From the NCBI GenBank assembly GCA_000151295.1, contig GG745333.1:352469-416468 (forward strand): a stretch of 64,000 bases of DNA. The letters run 5' to 3'. Made by a program: the position numbers and the translations under genes. Under the pieces are notes generated by a model that did no database searches, was not told the origin of the DNA, and was given only the letters and a program-made list of their open reading frames with translations. Below, one piece after another: positions 56,183-64,000 of this stretch (positions are counted from its first letter, which is position 1; each line of letters opens with the position of its first letter). The DNA comes from Allomyces macrogynus ATCC 38327. Its lineage: Eukaryota > Blastocladiomycota > Blastocladiomycetes > Blastocladiales > Blastocladiaceae.

Positions 56183-58462
56183 AACCGCGGACGACGCGGG
56201 CTCGTGCCGGGGTGTAGTGGTTTGTTTTCGTGTCAACGCGTTCGTTTCTAGTGAGGACCTTGAATGTATCTATGTCCAATTTTTCCTCATTTTTCCTAAT
56301 CTGCTTCTTGGCCGTCGCTGGACGACCAGGATTGAGTACGATCGCGATTTGACAGGTTGCTGGGATCTCTTGTTCTCCAAAGATCAATGTCATCGCCAAG
56401 CAGGTGAATCGTTGGTTCAGTGCGCTCTCCTCTTGGCGACACGCGCCGCCGACTTGTGTGTGCTTGCGGACTTGTGTGCTGGTGGACGAGTACGCTGGTG
56501 GTGCTCATTGGCTTTGACGGGTTATGGGCAGCTTGCTCACTCCTGTCAGCTCAATCATAAACAGTGATCACACTCCCTGCTGACGCCGACAACCACTCAC
56601 CTGACCAAAGTAAACACATATGATCGCGATAAATCGGGCCAGCTGGTCGCCCTCCCCAATGCTCTCATCCACCACGACGCAACAGCCCGCACCGCCTGCC
56701 CACCGACTCAACGGCATCCGACCAGCCCTCAACTGTCGCGCACCCCGACTGCTCGCTTTCTGCTGCCATCCATTCTCCGCTGCACGACAACGACGGTGCC
56801 GACCCGCCTCAGATCCTACCGTATTTGTTTGCGCGGCCGGTCGTCTCGGGCGTCATGAAACCAGGATACTTCAAGATCGCGCCGCTGCTCGCTCGCTCGC
56901 TCGCGCTCTCGTTCGATCGTGGTTTGCATCTGATGATACAACCAAACAACATAGCTGGAATTACCGTCCGAGCAAGAGATGACGGACATTTGTTTGCATG
57001 CATGGCTTACTGACGCACCACGGTAATGAGCGAGCGAGCGCGACGTCGATCCGTACCTGTGTTTCGTACGCACTTCTCACTCCCTCCATTTTCTCTGTTG
57101 CTACCTTTCTTTCTGCTGCGTTTGCGATTTTCCCGGTACGCGGTGCGCGGTGTTCTACGTCGACGACTCCTTTTCCGAACGGGACCTGATGTCTTTTAGC
57201 ACTGGGTACCGAATCGCAACCATGTCGAGGACCCTGTATGGAATCAACCGTCTCCACGACATTCTCGGAGGCGGACTGATCCGTTCTTGGCGTCGTTGTC
57301 GTGGACACTCGCACCGCACCAATTCAACTGCTACCTTTTTCATTCTCTTTCTCTTTCTCTTCGACATGCTGCGCGTAAGAGGGGGTTGACGATTCAATTT
57401 TGATGACGAGTCCGACCAACATGAGGACACACTTATCATTTGGCAATTTTTTTACCGACCCCTCTTCACTCTGCGCGTGATTCTTACTGTTGCTGTTTTT
57501 TATGTCTGCGAGCGAGCGAGCGGTGTCGGAGCCAGAGGACGATCCACGTAAAAATTTAGACAAGCATATGTCGGACCCTCGTGAAGACATGAGTGTTGAC
57601 AGATGGCTCGCGCTTTTTCCTCGCTTTTTTGAACTGCTAGTTTATGTCTCCTGGAAATGATGATCACATTATCACGACGGTCTACTGAACGTAGATGACG
57701 AAAACGCCTTCTAGGCAACCTCGACTGAATCCAGGATATCCATTGTTGCTGGATTTATGGAACAATGCTCTTTTGCTAGTTTAATGGCCCACTGGTGGGT
57801 TGGTTTTGCTGTCAGGCGTGGTTTCAAGCTGACGTTCGGGAGGCGTTCGGTCAGTCGGTGTTGTCGGGCGGAGGACATTGTGAACGTTGTACTGAACGGC
57901 GTCGGGCAGCTTGTGATTGGAGTCGGCTTGGAAAACAAACTACGTCTGCGCTGGTTTTTTGCAATTTTGGCGAGGATAGTGAGCACCGCGTCTGCTAAGT
58001 GGTCGGGTCGACGTGCCTCTCTCCAGCTTCCTGCTTGATGCAGCTCGAGCAGTGGCAGGAACGCGGTCCACATCCAAACGATCAAAACGGGCAAGACACG
58101 ATCACGATCACGAACTGAGAACGACAGCCGGGCCAAATCGAGATGTTTGCGAAAAAAAGACATGCGGGACAGGTGGCGCGCAAGCGCTCTCTTGCCGTGG
58201 TTGAGTTGTTGAACAAGCTGGCCAACCGACCACCATCGACACGCGCACGATTGACCACCAACCGTAACTTGACCGCACAGCACCATCCACCCCGGCTTCT
58301 CCTCTCGAATCGACCAGCAAGCGCAATTGGCCCGGGCACACACGCCAGCTTGCCAACGGCCCGACGCGGCCTTGCTCGACATCGACCCCAATCTGCAAGC
58401 ACGACGCGTTCTCCAAGTACTACCACCAACTGCAAGCAACGAACTAACCGACCAAGCCAACC
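56183..58462. other. Long intergenic region, no gene seen
   Basis: About 2.3 kb, of lower GC than the genes. A minus-strand frame (57711-58460) is long but Trp/Cys/Arg-rich with no domain and probably chance. The last ~300 bp before 58463, CA/CG-rich, is likely the 5' UTR and promoter of the phosphatase gene. Confidence 0.45.
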
Positions 58463-61400
58463 ATGACCACTTCGGGCATCAAGATCAACGAGGCCGACGT
58501 GGCCTACTTTGCCACGTCGCCCACGGGCATTTTGCTCCGCGGGTGGATGTGGAAACGCGGCGCCATCCAAATCTCGTCGGTGCCCACTTTTGGCCCGCCC
58601 TCACTAGCCCAGTTCTACAAGAAGCGGTATTTCGTGCTCAAGGGCAACCTGCTCTTCTACTTTACCGACCCGGAAGCCAAGCGCCCTATCGGCGTGATTC
58701 TGCTCGAGCACTGCCAAGTGCGCACGACGCCGATCCCCGCGGGCATGGAAATGGGCAAGTGCGATATCCCGCCGTACCATTTCCGTATCTCGTTCCTGTC
58801 CGAGTCGTCGCACCGCGACTACGAGTTGGCCGCACCATCCGATTCGGAACGCGTCCAGTGGATCCAGTTGATTGCGTCGTGCAATGTCGAGTACATGCTG
58901 AACGAACTCAAGTACCTGCGCCGCCGACTGCGCGCGCTCGAAACGGCAGGCGCGTCGTCGGGGTCCCCGCGGCAGCGGCCGAATAGCGGTGCGCTCGCCG
59001 CCGCGCACGGTGGACCGCGGCCCATGTCGTTTGTCGCCACCGGGTTGCCGGTCGTCCCGGCGTCGGCGATATTGCCGTCGTTGCAGAGTTTGAGTCCGTT
59101 TGCCGCGACCAAGAACGATGCGCAGAACGGGACCAGCACGAGCACGCCCGAGACTGTGGAGGAACTCGAGGAGGATGACGTCGAGGACGAAGACTATGCG
59201 CCGCTCGATGCGGCCGACCGCGCACTGCTGGCCTCGGGTGACGGCCAGGCCGCGCCCGACGCAAAATCCATGGTCTACACGCCAACGACACCATGCGACC
59301 ACGTCTTGGCGTTTGCGCTGCGGATTACCGCGAGCTTGCCCGTGTCGCTACCGAGTTTGCCCAACGTGACCATGACCAAGGACGCGTTCATGTACCTGTC
59401 CGTGCAGCAGGCGCGGACGGGCCAGGCGACGGTCACGGAATGGGTCCCGATCAAGCAATTCACGTCCATGTCGTTTTTCACGACGCCGGGCATTTTCGTC
59501 AGCCACCCAATGGATGTGCGCGTCATGCTCGTCACGCCCGAGTTTCGCGAATATGCCCTCGCGTCGTTCACCGTCCACCCGCGCGAACTCGCGCAGTACC
59601 GGCTGGTCCTGCCGTTTGACGGCGTCGACTTGGCGATTGGCACGTTGCTGTGGAGCTGTATTCCGACACCCACGTTGCCCGCGCGGTGGCCGCGTCCGGC
59701 CGACCCGTCGGCGATCGTGGCCGCAGCTTACGCGCAGTGGTACCAGTACAACGGCGCGACGCTCGTCCGTGAAGAAACGTGCGAGTCGCCGTGGGTCCTG
59801 GACGTGCCGCGGCAACTTCTACGGTGCTGGATCGCACAGGAACAGCGCGTGATCCGCGACTTTTCCGACTTGGTCCCGCACGCGCCCGACATTCACGTCA
59901 CGCGGCTGCGGCAATTGGATATTCACAAGCAGTTGCTGTGTTATTTCGAGGACGAGTTGCGTGCGCTCGATGTGCTTGCCGCGAAAGACGGCGCGCACCG
60001 ACTGCGCCGGTCGGTCGAGAAGACGCCACAGCACCTGCAAATGGTCGCGCTCAACTGCACCGTGCAGCGTTTGCGCGTGATGCCCGCGTCCGAGTCGCCC
60101 GATACGGCGTGCGATGCGGCGACGACGTATTCGGTGATCACGGTCGGCGCGCCGACCGCGCACGCGCTCGCGGGTTCGGGCGCGCCGCCGCCCGAGGCCG
60201 AGACGGATAAGTTGGTCGCGTACCATGCGACGTCCGTGTCAAACCGGCGCAAGGCCGAGTTGCGCAGCCAGTACGATGCGTTTGTTACGGCCGTCAAGGA
60301 ATTGCAGAGGGTCGCCGATTTGGTGCCGTCGGGCGCGGCGGACGCCGATGCGTTCCCGCGAATTTTGGATACAGTCACGCGCGTCGCCAAGGACCTGGCG
60401 GCCAAGGTGGTCATGGTCGCGCAGTCGTTGCGCGATTTGGACGAGGACGCGTTGGGCGGGTACCAGGCACACGTGAACGAGGTAGGGTGTCAGTTGCTCG
60501 AAGAGTGGGTGCCGCTCGCCGCCGTCCGTGGGCAGCAGGTCGTGCTGATGCCGAACGATGCCACTTCCATGGCGCAGTTTGCCGAGACGGTGGCGACGCT
60601 CGCGGACCGCATTGGGCTCGCGCACGACGGCGCAATCGCGTTGCTCGACCATCACCGGCTCCTGATCGATGCCAAGTACTCGGCGCCGACCACGTGGCAA
60701 GCGACGCGCCGGCGGCAGGACTGGGTGTTTGCGCAGGCGTTGGGCGCGCTGGTCACAGCGTTTGAGGAGACGGTGCAAGGGTGGGTCGACCATGACCGTG
60801 CCGACTTGTGGGGCACCTGGGTCGCGATCGGGTGGCTGTTCCAGTTCGAGTCGCTGCTGACGCCTCAGGGCGATGAGCTGGCCATGCTCGTTGATATGAA
60901 GGCCGCGTTGCTTGATGTGGAGAGGTCCGTCTCGCTCGCGCTGCACGCCCTTGCCGAGAATGGGGAGACGATGCCAACATCGCTCGGCCCCGTGGCCGCG
61001 GATCGCGTCGTGATTTCAGGCGAGCGCGGCGACGTGACCGTGTCGCTCGGCGTACCCGCTGCGTTTTTGGCCAAGGTGCCGCGCCGCGACACGCGTGCCA
61101 AAGTCCGTCCCGTCCTGTTCACGCAGGGCATCAACGACCAGCCGTCGCTCGCGACCGTGTTTGGTGGCGCGACCGCCGCGGCCAAGGCGCAGGACGCGAT
61201 CAACCGGCAAAGTTACGACAAGCTGCAATTGTACGTGGAAGCGCTCAAGACGCACGTGGCCCAGCTGTATGGCGACACGCACGCGAACGCCGTGCGCGCC
61301 TACAACGATTACCTCGGGATGCTCGTGGGCCACCTCGACCCGATCCTGCGCGGGTCTGAAATTAAGCTGGCTGGGTATATGTCAACGGTCGTTGACGAGT

Positions 61401-61984
61401 CGGCGCTCTCGGGTGGATCATCGCTCGCAGGTCCCGGGCTCACGGGCGTCGGCAGCGGTGCCGGTGCCGGCAGCGGGTCTTCGAGCACCCCTGTTGCCTC
61501 TGGGTTGCGGCGCATGCTCGGCGCCGTGACGGGTTCGGCTGCAGCCGCCGCAACGGGTGCGGGCCGCGGCAAGAATACTGACATTCTCGCCATGGCCGCG
61601 CACATTACGCGTGTGATCGCGTCGGCCGCACACGTCCCGACGCTCAAGCTCGAGCACGCGCACGTGCACGACCGACTGCCGGCGTTTGGCGCACACCCGG
61701 CGCTCGTGACGCGCGCGACCACGTGCAAGTCGGCCAAGGACCGGACGGGGATGGCGGTCACGCTCGAAGAGTGTTTGGTGCTGCAGGCCGCGCACATGCT
61801 GTCGCCGGGCGACCTCGAGGGACTGTTGACGGCGATGCGCGCGTGCGGGCCGCGCCGGACGAATGTGCGCCGCAATATCGGCGGGCGCGAGGGGGCGTAT
61901 GCGTTCCATGCGGTGCAGTGGACGCTGTTGCCGCGGTTGTATCGCCCGCCGCGGTACACGATCAGCGACGCGGTGCAGACGTAG
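58463..61984 (+). CDS. PH-domain inositol polyphosphate 4-phosphatase (INPP4-like)
   Basis: A single exon of 1,173 residues starting MTTSGIKINEADV. Residues ~23-140 form a PH domain (LLRGWMWKRGAIQ, FYKKRYFVLKGNLLFYFTDP, YELAAPSDSERVQWIQLIAS) for phosphoinositide binding. A Ser/Pro and acidic linker (EELEEDDVEDEDY) follows, then a beta-rich region that may be a C2 domain (~290-400) and a long helical section. The C-terminal catalytic part holds the CX5R phosphatase loop CKSAKDRTGM at about 1088-1097, exactly the INPP4 signature, followed by NVRRNIGGREGAYAFHAVQW. INPP4 enzymes remove the 4-phosphate from PI(3,4)P2 on endosomes and plasma membrane. The PH domain is unusual compared with animal INPP4, which has C2. 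The lack of introns is notable in this intron-rich region. Confidence 0.88.
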   Translation: MTTSGIKINEADVAYFATSPTGILLRGWMWKRGAIQISSVPTFGPPSLAQFYKKRYFVLKGNLLFYFTDPEAKRPIGVILLEHCQVRTTPIPAGMEMGKCDIPPYHFRISFLSESSHRDYELAAPSDSERVQWIQLIASCNVEYMLNELKYLRRRLRALETAGASSGSPRQRPNSGALAAAHGGPRPMSFVATGLPVVPASAILPSLQSLSPFAATKNDAQNGTSTSTPETVEELEEDDVEDEDYAPLDAADRALLASGDGQAAPDAKSMVYTPTTPCDHVLAFALRITASLPVSLPSLPNVTMTKDAFMYLSVQQARTGQATVTEWVPIKQFTSMSFFTTPGIFVSHPMDVRVMLVTPEFREYALASFTVHPRELAQYRLVLPFDGVDLAIGTLLWSCIPTPTLPARWPRPADPSAIVAAAYAQWYQYNGATLVREETCESPWVLDVPRQLLRCWIAQEQRVIRDFSDLVPHAPDIHVTRLRQLDIHKQLLCYFEDELRALDVLAAKDGAHRLRRSVEKTPQHLQMVALNCTVQRLRVMPASESPDTACDAATTYSVITVGAPTAHALAGSGAPPPEAETDKLVAYHATSVSNRRKAELRSQYDAFVTAVKELQRVADLVPSGAADADAFPRILDTVTRVAKDLAAKVVMVAQSLRDLDEDALGGYQAHVNEVGCQLLEEWVPLAAVRGQQVVLMPNDATSMAQFAETVATLADRIGLAHDGAIALLDHHRLLIDAKYSAPTTWQATRRRQDWVFAQALGALVTAFEETVQGWVDHDRADLWGTWVAIGWLFQFESLLTPQGDELAMLVDMKAALLDVERSVSLALHALAENGETMPTSLGPVAADRVVISGERGDVTVSLGVPAAFLAKVPRRDTRAKVRPVLFTQGINDQPSLATVFGGATAAAKAQDAINRQSYDKLQLYVEALKTHVAQLYGDTHANAVRAYNDYLGMLVGHLDPILRGSEIKLAGYMSTVVDESALSGGSSLAGPGLTGVGSGAGAGSGSSSTPVASGLRRMLGAVTGSAAAAATGAGRGKNTDILAMAAHITRVIASAAHVPTLKLEHAHVHDRLPAFGAHPALVTRATTCKSAKDRTGMAVTLEECLVLQAAHMLSPGDLEGLLTAMRACGPRRTNVRRNIGGREGAYAFHAVQWTLLPRLYRPPRYTISDAVQT

Positions 61985-62500
61985 GAGTGCGGCGTGCACG
62001 CAGATGGGGCCGCAGCGGGGGCGGCGGCGGCAGGGTGGACGTTGCGCGTGAGCGCCGTGCCAGTCTGTATTTGGGCACGGCTTCGCTTTGTATTTAGGGT
62101 CATGTCAGCAAAATGTACTTGATCGTGTTCGCGACGATGCAAGGCGACTTTCAGGCCGTTGGTGGCACGCAGGGACCCGCTTGGCCGAACCGTCGCCCGC
62201 GCTGGTCGACCGTTTGTCACCGCTCGCCACACTTTTCTTCGGCGGTTGACGTTGAAGTCCTTCGCTCCTCTTGCTCACTTCCACGTCGTGGCGACCATCT
62301 CCACCGGCAGCAGCACACCAGCAAACGACGACGCCCTCCACGCTCTCTCGAGAAACGCGACTCGCTGCATTTGCTCCAGCCTATATCGGCCAACGCCGCG
62401 CCGTCTGCCGCTTGCGATCGGCCGACTGATTTCGACCAGGAAGCTCGCATAACCACTGCCGTACTTGCGCACCCATTGCCCGACGACAACGACAGCGATA
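61985..62500. other. Promoter region of lipase 3
   Basis: About 515 bp between genes on the same strand; CG-rich near the start. No gene seen. Confidence 0.4.
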
Positions 62501-64000
62501 ATGGACGGCGGCCCCGTACCGTCGCTGATCAGGACGGCCAATGGCAGCGTTCTCGGCACGGCGCTCTCGGGCACCGTCTCAGGCCTGACCGTCCCGCGCG
62601 CGTCCAATGCCGGCACCTCCAAGAACCGGCAGAGCATGGTCATGGCCAACTCGATGATCAAGGTGCACGTGCACCCCGACGAACCGCAAAGCGCGCTCGT
62701 CTCGGCACCAGTTCTTGTCATCCTGGCGCTGCTGTTCCTGGTCGCGCTCGTCGCCTTCCCAGTGCTCATCTGGTATGGCATGCTCGCACCCGCCGCCATT
62801 GCCGCTGTGCTCGCCGTCGCTCTGCCGTTATTCACGTCGCTGGCAGTGTCGGGCCGGTTCATTCACCGCCGCGTCTCGCACTCGCTCGACGCGCTCGTGC
62901 GCGTGTTGCTCGCCGTAAGTGCCATCGTGACGCCCATTGCACGCCGCATCTCCAACTGGCCACCCATTTCGGCGCTCGCGACGCTCTCCACGCAGGCCCT
63001 GTTCTTCTCGTGGTTTGTCGTGCTCGTGGCCGCCGACCGCATCCTGCGCCGCGTGTTTGCCGCGCTGTCGGGCAAACACATTGCGACACAGCTCACCTAC
63101 TCGGTCGTCAACGCGGCCGACCCAACGTTCCAGCCGGCGGGCCTCTTCACGGACGACGTCGATGACATTGTCGACGATCCCGCGCAGGACCCGTCGTCGG
63201 CGTCCGCATCCGCTGCGCTCCGCGCCCAGGGCATCCCGTTTCGCCCCAAGACGGCCTACTCACTCGCCGTGGCCGCGAAACTCGCGTACGAGGACCTGCT
63301 GATTGTCGAGGCCGAGCTTGAGGCGGCCGGGTACGACATGGACACATTCACGCCGATCCACTACAACAATACGTGCGGGTTTGTCGTGGCCAAAGGGCGC
63401 ACCATCATTGTCGTCTTCCGCGGCACGCGCCCGCTCAACCTGGCCAATGTGGTCACCGACATTCGCCACGAAATGGTCCCTGCTGCCGAACCCAACTCGG
63501 ACGCGGAGATTGGCATGGTGCATGAAGGCTTTCTCGACGCGTTGGGTCCCGTCGAGGCGCATGGTCCGGGTGATGACGAGACCGACGACGGCGGCGAGCC
63601 CGACATTGACCCGCTCTCGCCGCACATGGACCTGACGCGGCGCCGGTCGGTGCACTCGAAGCGCACGTCTACACTCAAGCGGAGGCGGCAGCGCCGGTCG
63701 CACGTCTCATCGCGCCGCGCTGCCGTGGTCACGATTTCGCCAGCACCGCGCACGATCCGGCTCGAACTGAAAATGCACAATGTCGCCCAGGCGCTCATCT
63801 CGAGCATTCGCGCCATTTGGACGATCATGGAACTGCTCGCCAGCACTTTGACGCGCGCCGTGCGCGACCCGATTGAGCCCTACACGACCGTCGAGAACCG
63901 CGAAGAGTCGGCGTACGTGCATGCGCACCGCGGGATCGCGGCGTGCGTGCAGAATAATGCGGCTGCCGCGAGAGTTTGGCTGGGAGTGTTCACGGCGCAA
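62501..64000 (+). CDS. Membrane-anchored class 3 lipase 3, 5' part
   Basis: The frame opens at ATG 62501 and runs to the window edge without a stop (500 codons). Residues ~65-180 hold about four hydrophobic segments (LVSAPVLVILALLFLVALVA, FPVLIWYGMLAPAAIAAVLA, LATLSTQALFFSWFVVLVAA). From ~245 a lipase class 3 domain begins: TAYSLAVAAKLAYEDLLIVE, CGFVVAKGRTIIVVFRGTRP with NLANVVTDIRHE, and GMVHEGFLDALG, interrupted by an acidic insert (GDDETDDGGEPDIDP) and a basic stretch. The GxSxG serine would lie beyond the window. It is not a close paralog of lipases 1 and 2: fewer helices, a different domain start and no shared introns so far. Confidence 0.78.
   Translation, partial: MDGGPVPSLIRTANGSVLGTALSGTVSGLTVPRASNAGTSKNRQSMVMANSMIKVHVHPDEPQSALVSAPVLVILALLFLVALVAFPVLIWYGMLAPAAIAAVLAVALPLFTSLAVSGRFIHRRVSHSLDALVRVLLAVSAIVTPIARRISNWPPISALATLSTQALFFSWFVVLVAADRILRRVFAALSGKHIATQLTYSVVNAADPTFQPAGLFTDDVDDIVDDPAQDPSSASASAALRAQGIPFRPKTAYSLAVAAKLAYEDLLIVEAELEAAGYDMDTFTPIHYNNTCGFVVAKGRTIIVVFRGTRPLNLANVVTDIRHEMVPAAEPNSDAEIGMVHEGFLDALGPVEAHGPGDDETDDGGEPDIDPLSPHMDLTRRRSVHSKRTSTLKRRRQRRSHVSSRRAAVVTISPAPRTIRLELKMHNVAQALISSIRAIWTIMELLASTLTRAVRDPIEPYTTVENREESAYVHAHRGIAACVQNNAAAARVWLGVFTAQ

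Noticed and set aside
57711..58460. Minus-strand frame of 249 codons upstream of the phosphatase
   Set aside because: Trp/Cys/Arg-rich composition, no domain, and it overlaps the probable 5' UTR of the + strand gene.

Overview
The window looks like compact nuclear DNA from a flagellated early-diverging fungus. Genes are dense and GC-rich, with many 60-90 bp GT-AG introns. There is a full-length IFT80 gene (intraflagellar transport) beside fungal-type housekeeping genes: an Rsp5/NEDD4 ligase, an NVL/Rix7 ATPase, NFS1, an ACAD8-like dehydrogenase and THOC3. A zoosporic fungus is a good inference; Blastocladiomycota (Allomyces/Catenaria-like) is only a guess from base composition and gene style. 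Exon joins were made by hand; where several exons were joined I checked that phases add up.

Layout. 0-0.6 kb: end of a THO-complex WD40 gene. 1.4-21 kb is an accessory zone built from duplicated, partly broken gene families: a decayed HECT-ligase copy (1.4-2.3 kb), a degenerate P-loop protein, a RavA/MoxR-like AAA+ ATPase next to an ATPase-less paralog of its C-terminal domain (6.0-9.4 kb), an F-box-like/LRR protein, and six genes I assign to the interferon-inducible IFI6/IFI27 (ISG12) membrane-protein family (one at 5 kb, five in a row at 12.5-19 kb, all on the + strand). Two LURP-one-related genes follow. 21.5-36 kb: IFT80, two tandem polytopic class 3 lipases, and the intact C2-WW3-HECT ligase. 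37-39.4 kb: a tail-anchored thioredoxin-like protein and a class II tRNA gene with an unexpected TGC anticodon. 39.7-64 kb is mostly single-copy housekeeping and large genes: NVL/Rix7, a ~2,730-residue coiled-coil protein, a small basic nucleolar-type protein, ACAD8, NFS1, a PH-containing inositol polyphosphate 4-phosphatase, and the start of a third, unrelated membrane lipase.

The most interesting system is the IFI6/27-like cluster. Its members combine the Gly/Ala-rich hydrophobic core with either N-terminal amphipathic repeats ending in DPA or acidic C-terminal tails, and several carry internal tandem repeats or single-base frame slips. Single-base frame breaks also occur in conserved genes (NVL, the AAA+ gene, the giant coiled-coil gene), so some may be assembly errors; this ambiguity is flagged gene by gene.
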